A stretch of DNA of 64,000 nt from Atherinomorus stipes (lineage: Eukaryota > Chordata > Actinopteri > Atheriniformes > Atherinidae). A program made the translations under genes and the position numbers. Within the stretch, counting starts at the first letter, position 1. Every line of letters starts with the position of its first letter. Of this stretch, positions 46,010 through 59,100 are shown piece by piece. The stretch spans positions 396,625-460,624 of the forward strand of contig JALJCO010012619.1 of assembly GCA_023101725.1 (NCBI GenBank), given 5' to 3'. Under the pieces are notes generated by a model that did not search any database, had not been told where the DNA came from, and saw only the letters and a list, made by a program, of their open reading frames with translations.

Positions 46010-46395
46010 ACATGGCAGCTGCCATATTGGTGCCACCATTCTCACTATGGTGTCTCTGAGTAGACAAAGAACTCTGTGTGAGGTAAGAACCCTTTGAGAC
46101 TAAAACTGCCGTATCAGCTTTGTGTAGTGTTATGGGGCCCATAGATGAGTACATTTATACTCTCACTGGGAATATGTATTGAGTTTGGAATGAGTAACAC
46201 CTTGTACTTACTATGGGGCAACCATGTACAATTTTGCACCATAAGACATTGGGTCCACTCTCAGATGGAAGCATGTGGGAGAATTTTGGGCTCTGCCGGT
46301 AACCATCGATCTACAGCTGTGCTAAGCATTCAAACTCTTTTCTATGCGCATTTTTAGCACTAGCTATTAGTACTTCTTACACACTGTACCTTTAA
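46010..46395. mobile_element. TTAAAGGTACAGT-type repeat, copy 2
   Basis: Same family and orientation as 3340-3761. The right tip 'cttacacactgtaCCTTTAA' is at 46389-46395 with preceding shared blocks in the same order. The divergence between the two copies is large, so the family is old. Confidence 0.6.
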
Positions 46396-47092
46396 GTTTG
46401 TGTATTTTAAGATTTGAAATTAATTTTTTCTCTGATTACCACAATTTATGGTGCAAAAAACATGAGGTGCTTCCCAAGAGTTTCCCTAGAATTACAGATT
46501 TGTAATTAAAACAACCTTTAAAATAGCATTGAGTGTTGGCATTGGAAAGCATGCTGAAACTCAGTGAACATGTACTTTAAAAAAGTTAGTGAGACATATG
46601 TCTGACTTAAATATGTGCCCCAGTTTTGTGCTTGTGCTGTAACAGAAAAACTCACTTTTTGAGTGCACACTCAATGGACTTCCAGGATCTCTTTCAGCTC
46701 AATGCATGTGTGACTGATGTGCAAAAAATATAAATATTCACAAAACTCACTTTCACACGCTCCCTTATTCACATGGAATGCCAGTTGTAACAGATAGATG
46801 AGATGAAGCTGCCAGAATCCCAGCAGTGCTTTAAGAATTAAACTGCGGGGTACAATGCCATGTGCTGTTTTGTGTGTTTGTTCCCAGAAGCTGTCATAAT
46901 ATGATCAGCAGTGGGTGGCATCAGAGGAGACCAAGCTATCTGCAGACACTGATGTATTTCAAAGAAGAGGATAGAATAGAAAAAAAAAAATAAGAGAATA
47001 AACCCCCCTATTCATATATATACACATTTTTTTTAATATAGACATGCCAAATTACCCATGCAGCCATCTTTAGACCCTTCTCCATTTATAGA

Positions 47093-47146
<54 letters not shown>

Positions 47147-50100
47147 AAGGTGTGAGTGAATTTCAGAGGGAAATTAAAATAGATGAAGATAATCAGATAA
47201 GATATAGGAGCTGAAATGGCAAGCATATTGAAAGATGCAGGTATATCATGTATGTATTTTTCCCTGAATATTCCACATATTACTTCATTCAGCTTAAGAT
47301 TCTTGCAACTGCATGCTCAGGCAGATGGTTGACTACAGTTGGGCTCCTTCATCAGTGAAAGAGAAATTAGCTGCACTATTCATCCTTTCTGTTTAGTTTA
47401 TTTACCAACATTGGTGCTTGAATGGTGAAAACAATAATATTCAGACTTTTGTGCATCGAGGAAATCTCATCTTATACATAGCCGATTATATTCACAGGTG
47501 CTTTGAGGCCTTCTCTTGTGTTTTTTAAATCACTTTAATTAAAGCAGTTTGATAAACACAAAGCACCTTTTATGTATTTTGTTTATTTCATTTACTGCAT
47601 GTTCATATTCCCTTCTTCTCCAATTTCACATAAGCTGACAGGTGACTGAAAAAAGCCCAGATTTACAGCAACAAAGACAAAATCTTCAAGTCCATGGAAA
47701 TCTGCTTGTATGAAACAAAACCTTGCCTAGGATGTCACGTTGAAGAGCCAAAAAACAAAACAAACAATAAAATGATTAAAATACAATTCCTCTGCTGTTG
47801 TTCAGAGGTGTTCATTTTAAACCAAAATCTATTGTTTAAAGGTACAGTCCAGAGTTTTCCCCTAAAAATAAACGCTAGACTTGTACATGTGAAATCTGTC
47901 TGTCTGTACCTTTGGGCCTCTACTCTCATGTGAGTTTGTTTGCAATTCTCTGCCCCTGTCTGAATATCGCCTTTTCTCTTTGCTTTGGTGTGTTTGGGAC
48001 GTTTCTGGGCGGAGATTTGTGTATATATTGCGAGCCATGGCATGGCATGGCTGTGAAAATTTGATAAGATTTTAAAGAGATTAGAACATGTCAACTTTTC
48101 CTCACCTAAAAGATAACTTTGTCAGATTCCTTGGCATCAGCTTTTCTGACATCCATGATTTTGCATTAGTGCATAAATCTGTACAGCTATTATGAGTAAC
48201 TACGAGAAAGTTCCAGTGACAGATACTGAGCCTCCCTGTAACCATAGTGACTGACAAACCTGCCTGCCTATGCATGGAGTAAGAAGAGGGAAAGACACTG
48301 TGCAGCGTTCACAGGAATCCAGACAGTGATCTCTCCAAGCAACATTCATGGGAATCAATTACAGCATGATAGACTTGTGGATATTTCACCCCTTCCCCGT
48401 GACTGAAAAAACTGTGCCGCATTTATTGTCTCTTTGACCATATTTTGCACTTAGTCTTTTTTATTTATTTATATATATTTTTTTTTTTCCATGACTACAA
48501 ATTTGTTTTTCAAATATTTTTGAGACTGTAAGAGAATGTTTGGATATACTTGCCTATCAGTCTTTTCAGAGTTTTGATCACACTTGTAATGAGTTCTGGG
48601 GCTTTACTTCCCTAAGCCAGAAATGTCTAAATGCAAAGAGGCAGCACTTCCTGTATTACGTCTAACCATGAAGGAACAGTTGAATAATTTACCACCTTTA
48701 ATTTGAGCCCTATCAGTTGTCTGAATATTTTGATACAACTGCTATTAAATTCCTAATCTATTTTAAGCTTTGTAAGTCTTTTATCATCAGGATCTAGCTT
48801 TTTAACAGTGAAAAACACCTTTGGTCCGCATCCAGCAAGTAGACAGCAGCATACCTGTCAGTTTTTCAGCTCTTCAGTCATCCATACGATCTACTAACTC
48901 CTCTCCCACACCTCAGCAGACACACATTTTAAACAATCCATTTCAACTAGACGTGTAGAGTGATACACAGTCGGCTATATTGTGATATTTTCCCGCTAAT
49001 CAGACAGCAACGAGGCACAGAGGGTGCAAAGGATTACAAAGATTCTATGACAGACATGGGGATGAAAGTGGAGCCTCACATAGATGCTAGAAAAAGAAGA
49101 AGAAATGGAGGTAAGTGCAACAAAACAAGGAGAAATAGAGAAAGTTTCATTTGCAAGAGGAGTTTAAAACATTAGGGAGGAACAATGAGAAGCAAAAATA
49201 GGTGATGATTGGAACTAAATGTTAAAAGGTGAGGGAAGAAGGAAGTCAAGAGATGCAGTGTGGAGGCGTCAGAAGAAATAGGGGAAATATACGTACAGAA
49301 TATACAGACTTATGCTTGGGTCAACTGGCAAATTTAGTCAGCATTCACTTTTTACACTTTTCACAGCAGTGAGAACGAAAGCCAAAAACCAAAACAATGA
49401 CATGGCGAACTACAAACTCGTGATTATAATCTGTGCTCCTCATCACTGAGGGAAACTTCCGCCATATCAGAGGAGTCATGTTTTCTAGTTCTGCTGAAAG
49501 TTTTTTTTTTTTTTTTTCATAACTCAAAAGGCCACTTCCTGGCTTTCTTTAAGCTTACATCAGATCACAAAGGAAAACTACACAATAGCCATTGGATTTG
49601 AGTAAATCAAGCTGCAGAAGTATCATATTAGGTCTGGCTGAGATATTGATTTTGGCTGCTGTGCCAAAAAAAATGTGAAGCTATCTTTTAAACTGATTCT
49701 CAGCTAAATCAAAGTTTGAGGTCTTTCTGTGCATCGTGCATAAAAGTTTGAAGTGCAAGTGTAATGCATGAAAGCCCACGGATTTATGCAAACTTGGAGC
49801 TGCACTGAGCAAATAAAAACAATCCTTATTCCGAGTGTTGACTGTTTATTTCCAAATTTCTGAAGTTGCAGTCTTTTTTCTTTTGTCAGGAGCCTTTTGG
49901 TATTAATTAACCAGTCTGGGAAGTCTGAGTATTTATTTGACTCGAGTACTCAATTCAGTTAGAGAAGTTGTGCTTCATATTAGTGTCTTATTCGTATACA
50001 AATAAGCCAAGATTACTGTCAAGCCTCACAGTTAGCAGGTGGAAGAAAAAAAAAAAAAAAAAAATAGCTTTGTTAAAATATTTAAATCCCCAAAAAGTGA

Positions 50101-52917
50101 ACTGGAAGTGATGTCAGAATGGTCTGGCTGTGCTGCTCTAAAAAGTTATTGTGAACACTGACATACTCAACTGTTTGGTTTTTAATCATGTCGAATGATT
50201 TCTTATATTTTTCCTATATTAGTCAGTTTTTTGGCTCCTTTGTTTGCCTTTTTGTCTGTGCTGTACTCTACCTCAGGTGCTCCCTTTACAATTTTTCACC
50301 TTTCCTCACAGTTCTTGTCACTAGAAATCTTTGCTGTTGGCAAGCAGCAGAGGAGGAGAGAGGGAGGAGAGAAGGAGGATAAGACCAAGCTCCATCTATC
50401 ATTGCAGAAACGAGGGGGTGGTAAGGGAGAGTTACTGAGTTTGCTCGACTGTTTGAAGACTTCTGACTTTAGCAGGGAACAGAGCAGACAGGAGATGGGG
50501 TGTAGCAGTTTGTGAACAGTCACTCATGGCTCTTTTGTGCCTTTCAGTGGCTCAGCGGATGGTTATGGGTGTTCAGATGACTCATGCAGAACATCTTTTT
50601 TTCCGTTTTGGAAACCATAGCAGTTAAAAACTATTTCTTAACTTCCTTCATCTATAAAGTAGAGAAATAGCAACCAATCAGCACAAATCATGTTGGAACT
50701 CAAGCACAGGCGTTTATCAGACGCAGTTTTATTAATGAGCGGTAAAAGGACCATCAGGAGGCAGCTCAGGAGAAAGTCTCGCTGACAGGAGCTGAAGTGT
50801 GGCAGACAAGTGAGAAGCTGCAGAGTGTTGCAGACTGGGGAAGCAGAACTAGTTCAGAGGAGTGGAGCGGAGAGTGTGACAACAGGAAGATTGAGTTTAG
50901 TGACTGGCGGGGAGATGGTGTGGAGGTGGGAGAGGCGCACAGACTCCTAGAGTAAAGGATCTGAGGCTGATGGAAAAAGTAGTTGACAGGTCAAACAACA
51001 CAAGCAAAGCTAGATTTGAGCAAGAGTTATCTTTTGTGGTACCATGACAACAAACTGAACAGAGTAGGGAGCATTGCCAAGGCGTGAGGACAACAGAAAA
51101 AAGGTGCAACGTGTCGGCATATTAAATGGTAACAAGGGTGGATTTAGATATCACGACCCAACAGAAATATAAATGGAGGGAAAGTGGACGGCCAGCCGAG
51201 AATAAACACAAGGACTACCAGGACCACGACAGCCCCAGTGCTAAGTGTTTCTCTAATCGGAAATACACGTGTCCTCATCTTATCCACTTAAGAAAATGCT
51301 GAGTGCTAAATTTTTGAAGTACTTTTTCCGCACACTATATTATTTCATTCTCACTTGGGGGGGGCTCAGTACAGCAGTAATCCTCTGCTTGTTTTCAGAC
51401 AGCAGGTCTGGTGCTTCAGCGTCACGCTGTTATTAAAAAGTTAAGACTTGATTCATTTTTGGGTCTTGCACCTCACACAAACATGGGTCTTAGCTTATGA
51501 CTGTCCAAATGATGTCGCATGTGATCTGATCTCACTCCTCTGATCATGTCCATTGCATAGACTTCATGACAAGATGCTTTTCATAGCCAAAAATGCAATT
51601 TAGTGGAAAATAAATTAAGGGAAAGGTAATCAAGACAAAACACACTCAGGATGTTGTTGTTTGTGTCCTTCAGTATATTTGTTAAAATGTTGAAAGTTCA
51701 GGAAGAGATAATCAGGAATTTGCTTAGGCACTGATTGAGCTGTGGGTACTGCCTGTCATTGTGATGCCACAATGTTCCAATGGACTAAAAAAAAGGTAAA
51801 TTTTAGATGTATATTTTAGGGGTACCAGGGATGAGGCCATGGTAGCGGAATCGTGACCTGCTTAAAGAGTCAGTGAGGACATAATACTTTTCATTCCTTA
51901 CAGATTGATGTCTGCAGGCAACAGACTTGAGTATCCCTGAAAATAGCATGAGCACAAAATGGCACCAGCTAGGGAAAAGTCAGTTATCCGGAATTACTTA
52001 ACAAACACTTTCTTTGATACACTAAGACTTTATTGGCACTCATGCTACTACAGCCTGATTGCTACTTTTAAGATCCTTTTTCATAACAAATCAGCAATGA
52101 GAGAAACCTTGATAGTCATGGTAAGCAAGACATATTTTGGCAGTATTTCCAGGTGTGTCCTTAATGAGTCCCACTGTAACAGTGTGTTCAGACCAAATGC
52201 AATTTGGTTGTAAAGGTGTCAGGTTAACATCCAAAGTCTATGTGAACATGTCAAAGGGCATCAAGCCTTCTAGTGTCACGTTTTGGGCATCTGGCCCGGC
52301 GCGTTTTGAGTGATTTGGCATCCCTTGCACGTCAAATGGCAGAGTTGGAAAACTTGAAATTTGCAGCTTGACATGGGGCATCAACCAATCAGAGAGACTC
52401 AGAGTCGTGACGCAGAGATAAATTTTCTGATAGGACAGGAAATGCCAAGTAGAACTTGGGGATTCTCTTCACTCTGAAGACGGTGGAGGACAGTGTCATT
52501 CTCTGGCCTTGTGGAACAAATAAAGCCAAGCAGCTGCTCAGATTTATTCGCCACCGTACAAAGACACCTACTGTAAGCCTAAAACTTAGATCCAAGTTGA
52601 GACAGCAGAGTTAGTCTTTCTTACACTGCTGCACCCTTTTAAGTTGCATGAATATTCACCAGGGGGATGTGTGTTCATAGTTCACACTGTTTAATTTTTA
52701 TGTTACAACTGCATATTCCAGATTTAATTTGATACCATTTCTGCACAGAGGATATTAATTAAGTAGTTTCTCCTTCAATGTGGCCTACAATGTGACCTAG
52801 ACTTCCAAAAGTGATTGGATCAGAGCTGAACACATTTTTAATAAGTGCATTACAAGCAGCAAATGCTGGTGGAGAAAATTGAGACAAATGCGGAAGTGCT
52901 GGAAGATTGCAGTTCAC
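46396..52917. other. non-coding DNA, no gene seen
   Basis: No TMEM132-like exon recognised. It contains the (AT)n at 47096-47146, one half of a MITE starting TTTAAAGGTACAGTCCAGA near 47838, poly-T/poly-A runs (48477-48489, 49500-49518, 50046-50063) and purine-rich patches (49080-49300, 50345-50420). Confidence 0.4.
47096..47146. repeat. (AT)n microsatellite
   Basis: A TA run of about 50 bp with one interruption near the right end. Confidence 0.97.
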
Positions 52918-52989
52918 TCCTCATCCACTAGGGGCTGCCTGCAAAAGAGGGCCAATCCCATAGATTCCCATGTCAAAGGCCCACAATGT

Positions 52990-53437
52990 CTTTTTTTTTT
53001 TTTTTTTACCTTAAAAATACGCGTTTGACTCATTTTGATGGCACACCAACATTCATTATGCCCATTTCTCTAGCCATCACTGCCCAGCGGCATCCTGAGG
53101 CTGAAAAAAGGAACTATGCAACTTTTTCCATCCATTTTCCATCTGTGATGTTGCAGCAGAGCATTGGTTGTGCACTGTGTCACGTGCTAGCAAACAGATA
53201 TAAACAATCGGGTGTTTTAAATGCATATCATGGTAGGTTTGCAATGAAATTCAAGAAAACATTTTTGGAGGAAGAAAGGAAAAGAAAGAGAGGAAGAGAC
53301 AGAACATGAGATAAGACAAGAGTCAAGATAAGACTGACTGGCTGGAGTGAGCTCAGGTAGGATGCAAGATGGATGCCAGTTTAGTCAATACAGGGAAGAC
53401 TGAGAAAATTGCCAAAAGTTCTGTTGTGCATCTTTAA
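52990..53437 (+). mobile_element. MITE with TTAAAGATGCA right end, nested
   Basis: Interrupts the dispersed repeat. Its right tip is TGCATCTTTAA near 53427-53437, and its 3' 190 bp match 7257-7500 in inverted orientation. The left tip is obscured by a poly-T run. The open frame at 52986-53309 lies inside it and is not supported as a gene. Confidence 0.6.
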
Positions 53438-53571
53438 AAAAGCCAACTTCACAGGAGAAATAAACATGTTTACAGCCTGGTTCAAAAAAATACTTTACTT
53501 TTAATAGGTATAGGTCAAGTTTACCTTCATGTCAACAGTGGCATAGGTGATTTTTATTTTATTTTTATGTC

Positions 53572-53576
<5 letters not shown>

Positions 53577-53666
<90 letters not shown>
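53577..53666. repeat. long (AT)n microsatellite
   Basis: About 90 bp of uninterrupted TA repeat inside the dispersed repeat. It sits at the place where copy 1 has a poly-T tract and a MITE. Confidence 0.98.
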
Positions 53667-53667
<1 letters not shown>

Positions 53668-54080
53668 CTTATTTGTTCAGATTTTATCTTGAAATTACAC
53701 ATAATTAGGGTTATGTCCTTTTGATTGACATGCCGGCTGCTGGTGTTAGCCATGGTGGCTAGCTCCCTGTTTGCTCCTAGAAAGGCCTCAGCCAGTAGCA
53801 CAGTAGCAGAATAGCAGTCTAACAGCCAGTCCAAGCGTGCCTTACCTTCAGCCAGCATATCTTCGTTAGCATCTACTGTCTCCAGGTTAGTTCTGTTAGC
53901 TCTTAGCTAAGTTTGCTGGCTGTAAATAATTTGCCCCGACTCTCACGGGCCCCCTCTCTTTGCCCATTTTTGTATTTTCTAGGAGTGATGATACACACAA
54001 CTAAGATGGCGACAGTGGGAACCGTCCACCAAGCTTCACTTTAGCTCTTCAGAAGCTATTGGGTCACATGAGTGGAAACT

Positions 54081-55282
54081 TTGTTCATCTTTGTAAACAG
54101 TCTACTGTACATTCATATTTACAGAACAGCTGTAAACTGGGCATAAATTTAGTCTTCACATTTCCCTCCTAGTAATCACTGAGAGCAAGCCATGCTCCAA
54201 TCAGCTTCTCAGTTCTTTCTCCATTAGGCTTTTTACCACATTTATTTGTCATGTTGATGTAAACTCCATATTGCAGTGTAGATGAGTCAGCCTTTGCGAA
54301 TAAATTTAGGTCACCCATTGAATGAGCTCCTAAAAGTCTACACTGGGTGTTTTTGTTGAATAAGTTCCAAAAGCTGACTGTCGAAGCGGAAACAAGCTTT
54401 TCGTTGGTGGCACGTTGAATTAGTGGCTCAGACAGGCCAGGGGGAAGGAGAGCAGGGCTCAGGGAAGAGAGGAGGAGTCGGGGTGGAGCTGTTATCACAC
54501 TGCAACACCTGGACCAAAGACAGGCAGGATGGGAAAAAGAAATCAGTCAAACACACGCACCAAACCTGAGACACACATCCGAGAAAGCTCAAATTCAAGC
54601 CATGCAGTGCACACCCAGATATGACGTGAACTGTATTTGTTTATCCATTTCTCTGCAGTGCGTAAAGGTCATTGTGGCTGTCCTGTCATTCCTGATTCTC
54701 TCTTAATTAATCTTTCTGCAAGTCCCACTGTCTCTGTCCTCTTGCTGTCTTCGTCTGTCTTCCATTCTGTGTAATTTATTTATTTTACACATGCCGCATG
54801 GTCTCACGTAATTCAGTTTCCTTGAATTTTTTTTTTCTTTAACTTCTGATTTTTTTGCTTTTCCCATATACCTTTATTTGCTATTTCTTTATATAATAGC
54901 AGCAACTACTTTGTTTCGGTTTGATAAAACACGTCAATTAGACCAACATGCTTTTATTGGCTTATCTTTAAGTCTTCTTTTCTTCCTTATTTAAAAAAGA
55001 GGCATTCAGCACATAAGGCAAAAAACAACATGGGAAACTTGTCAATGTTGAAGTGAGTCCTCTCTAAAAGGGCTTTAAAATTCAAACTTTATCTGTCTTG
55101 ATAATTAAACTTGACAACTATCTCATTCATTTTCTTCTTTGCTCCTATGAAATATGTGCCCCCCCCCCCCCCCCACACACCTTCAGCCTCCTTTTTCTCA
55201 TGTTGTCCAAGCGTCCTGACAGCTCACAAACCAACAGAGACCACCCTTACCAAAAAGAAGTATTCCTTAAGTATATGTCTTA
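54081..55282. other. non-coding DNA, no gene assigned
   Basis: A minus-strand frame of 109 codons (54169-54498) lies in repeat-free sequence but has no family I recognise and no clear splice context. A poly-C tract is at 55158-55174. The left border of the proposed right-hand transposon may lie near the end of this stretch. Confidence 0.4.
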
Positions 55283-55707
55283 GAGTATACTCAAGTATAC
55301 TTGAGTATACCCCCAAAGTGTACTCAAGTATATCCCCCAAGTGTACTTTTATTTACCAAGTACACTGATATCAGTGTACTAGTAGTATACTTACAAGTGT
55401 ACTTCTTGGGACTAAATTGGCCCAATTTAAGTATTTAAAAAGTATACTTTTAAGTATACTTAAAGTAATCTTCTGGTATACTGTTAGTGTACTGATACTA
55501 AAACTTTGAGTATACTCAAGTATACTTGAGTATACCCCCCAAGTGTACTTTTATTTACCAAGTACACTGTTATCAGTTTACTAGTAGTATACTTACAAGT
55601 GTACTTCTTGGGACTAAATTGGCCCAATTTAAGTATTTAAAAGTATACTTTTAAGTATACGTAAAGTAATCTTCTGGTATACTGTTAGTGTACTGATACT
55701 AAAACTT
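55283..55707. repeat. tandem duplication rich in AGTATACTT-like palindromes
   Basis: Two direct copies (55283-55507 and 55508-55707, about 225 and 200 bp), nearly identical apart from a 23-bp insert in the first. Each holds many palindromic or half-palindromic words: GAGTATACTCAAGTATACTT, AAGTGTACTT, AGTATACTT, GTACACTGATATCAGTGTAC. Similar words thin out to about 55930. The block stands 0.3 kb beyond the poly(A) signal of the BEN gene. Dense subterminal repeats of this kind are known from EnSpm/CACTA-type transposons. Confidence 0.85.
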
Positions 55708-55993
55708 CAAGCTTACTTTCACTCTTACAAAGTACACTTTTAAGTATACTAAAAGTATTCTTCTATGTATACTGTTATTTTTCTAGTAGTAAACTATTCA
55801 GTGCCCTTTAGTTTAAGAAAGTAGACTTTGAGTATACAGAAAGTAACCTTTTAGGTTTGCTATGAGTCCACTGTTAAGTGTTAAAAAATACATTTTCAAA
55901 TATACTGAAAATTCCCTTACTATACTTCTACTCCACCTTTAATGCTGAGTAAAAAGAGATTACAAAATTTGTGTCAAAAATAGATTCAGGTGT

Positions 55994-55999
55994 TTTATT
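55994..55999 (-). terminator. poly(A) signal AATAAA of the BEN-domain gene
   Basis: On the minus strand AATAAA lies 116 bp after the TAA stop at 56115, at a plausible distance for a short 3' UTR. No nearer canonical signal is seen. Confidence 0.65.
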
Positions 56000-56114
56000 A
56001 GACTCCACCAAACGGTCCAGTAACATTTAAACTCTTAGTGTAACATTTGCAATGCGGTGTAAAGAACAGTCCACTGAAACAGAACTGGAATATAACCAAA
56101 TGTAAAACCCTTGT

Positions 56115-59100
56115 TTAAATATCCAAGGTCTTCTTCGCAGCAGCTTGCTTGTAGCTTTCGTTGTTGCATTTTTTTCTAATAATCTTTCTGACATCTTGGA
56201 CACTTATGCCAGGGAACTTTGACTGAGAATGGCCTGCGAGTTAAGCACAACAACAAAAGAAAACATTAAACAGATTTATTTTACTCAGAGATGAGAAAAA
56301 TAGACAGCAAATAGACCAACCACCACCACAAACATTATTGCTATTATTCTAGACTTTTTATTGTTGCTAATACTTGATGCTCCATTCATACGTTTCACTG
56401 ATGTTGTGGGGTTTCCCTACTTTAACTATGCACATGATATGAGGCTTCAGTTGCCTTATTTACAGTGTTTAAAGCATAAACTACTTTCTGCTGTGACAGA
56501 AGTTTATTTGGCACCCTTTCAAAAAGCTCCTGAAGCTTTGAAGACATCACTGTGGTAGTGGAGCATGTTCAGATCCAGCCCATGAAAATCCCAATTTTAA
56601 ATAATCAATAATCGTCACAATCATTTTTGCTTGGCTCAGATTCTGTCTGCTTATTTACCATAGCTTTGGGTACTAAAAATCTATCCATTTTGTTTCTGAC
56701 ATAGGATTGGTGAAGTTGGCTAAAAGTTCAGTTACTTTTTCTGTTTTAATTTTTTTTTTTTCTCATGTCCCTTCTCTCCCGGAAAAACCCTGATCAACTT
56801 GGCAACATGATTGGAACAGTAATGTGTCAACATTTTGAAGTGCTTCCCATAAATTCACAACAGCTTTTCAGATAATTTCAAATAAATGACAGTGATTCAT
56901 CTCAGTCATCATATTTACCTCAAACATACAGTAAATCATTCTACATAAGAAGAGCTAGTGTATAAAAATTAATTTTAAAATGAGAAAATAAATAAACTCA
57001 CCAAGGATAGCGTCCAGTTTTGTGCCATCGAGTTGTGGCTTTGATTCCAGATCTTTGTGTGCACCTGACTGTCTCCCTGTCAAACTTGAACAAGACAGCG
57101 TTTCTCTGCCATAAACAAGCACTGCCAGGTCCGAAATGTAAACGGAAGAATTTGAAGTTCGCAGAGAGTTGAGCTTCTGCCTGGGGACTTTGACATCAGA
57201 GCCTGGCACAAGAGACACCTGCAAAACCAAAAAAAAATTATTTGCAAATGCCCATACATTACTTTTACTTGTGGTGGAACATAACACAAGTAGGCCTAGA
57301 GCATTTACACAAGTAATGTCATACTATAGCAAATTAAAACAACAACAAAAAAAAAACAGAAATTGGTAGATATTTCAATGATAACAGCTCCACCAAGTAA
57401 TACAATATTCATCAACTTCATCCAGAAAGGATTCTCAATGTTTCTTTTTCACATTCTGTCATATTAGCCTTGTACCAAATTGTATTAAATTAGTCGCTTC
57501 CCTCAAAATTCTACACACAAATACTACATTATGACAATGTGGAAAAGTTTTGGGGAGATTTTTGCCAATTTATCAAAAGCAAGAAAACATTTATTTATGG
57601 TCTCTAGCTCTCAGGAGAGAAGGACGTTTGTCAAGGAGGTGACCAAAACCCGATGGTCACGCTGTCAGAGTTCCAGTGTTCCTGTGTGGAGAAAGGAAAA
57701 CCCACTACCACTTCTGGACCAATCCACCAATAAGGCCTGTTTTTAGTTTTCTATTAAAAAAAAAAAAAAAAAAAAAAAAGTCAAAAACCTTTTTTTTCCA
57801 TCATTGGCCTTTTTTGATTTGATTAATTCATCGTGCTCAATCTTTGTATTTTTTTTAATTTTACCTTTAGAGACCCAAGTACACCAGTGATTGTGTCCTT
57901 GTGTTTATTTTTACACATATGACCACACAATAGGTGTGAATGTGTACGTATGCTTACGTGTCTATGTACTTACATCAGTGTTTGTGTGTTTCATTTATCT
58001 ATTTTGTGTTTTTTCCATATCTCTGTGAAGCGCTTTGTGCAACCAGTCGTTGTAAGCGTACTATACAAATAAACTTGAACTTGAACATTGTCATAATTGT
58101 GGTATTTGTGTGTAGAATTTTGAGGAAAGAGATTAATTTGAATACACTTTGGAAGAAGGCTGTAACATTACATGGAGAATAACAGTTAAAATTGTAATTA
58201 AATAATTTTGCCTGTATACACAAGAATATTTTGGAAATGCTAACACACCTCTAATAGTTTCATACCAATAATATGAATTATATTAATGTTATTTACAATA
58301 TTCAGGTCTCCATTGCAAGTGAATCTATAATCTCAACATGGAAATAATTTTTTGCATGACAAGTAACTTAAAATTAGACACAGACCATAAAAAACACAAT
58401 CAAGTCAGTGTGGACTTGAGTTACAGGAGCAAATCTGCTGCAAAATGTAATTATACCAGTGCAGTTCAAGCATTACCATGTCAGGCTCCACTTGAGGAGA
58501 GGAAGGTGCAGAAACCAACAGTTCTGATTGCACTGGTGTTTGTCCTGGTGTTTGTAAAGCTGTTGATCGGGGTGAAGCATTGCTTGAGATCAATGACATT
58601 TTCTCAGTTATATCTTTTAACTTCTGCACAAGTTGTGGAAGCTCTGTTGAGAATAAAGATATAAATAATAATTGAGAACTTATGCTTTTATGAAACTACT
58701 TATCCAGTTATGGGTGATCCCATCTCTACATGAAAAGACAAAATATGAATTCATAAACTTACCTTTCATTGCTTCTACTATCTGTCTAGTGTTGCCTGCT
58801 TTAAGCTTCTTGTTCTCAGCAATTAATTGCTTTATTTGCAGCTGTGCCTTGCTCCAGTTCCTGGGCAGCAGGTCGTCGTCTGATGATTTCTCAGATTCAG
58901 TCGTTGACTACAGGACACAAACACCAAAACACAAACACAGAATTATAGTTTAATACACAACAAGATTGATGCTAACACAAGGCACGAAGTTAAAACTGAA
59001 CTACAGTCTGTGGTCTCTGTGGCAGCATAAGTTCCTTTTTTTCCTTAACACAAAATGTCTTAACCACTAAAGCTTGTAAATGTTCAAATACATCACCTCA

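Larger units (their letters stand above)
52918..54080. mobile_element. dispersed repeat copy 2, with two internal insertions
   Basis: Colinear with 1615-2300 ('catccactaggggctg', 'ccaacttcacag', 'tttacagcctggttcaaaaaa', 'caagtttaccttcatgtcaac', 'cttgaaattacacataatt', 'gctagctccctgtt'). A TTAAAG-tipped MITE (about 52990-53437) and a long (AT)n run (53577-53666) interrupt it. The 3' part 'aagatggcgacagtgggaa...' continues the repeat beyond what copy 1 retains. Confidence 0.7.

Noticed and set aside
58338..58664. 108-codon plus-strand frame
   Set aside because: It overlaps exon 5 of the BEN gene on the opposite strand, whose splice sites and phase are confirmed by the neighbouring exons.
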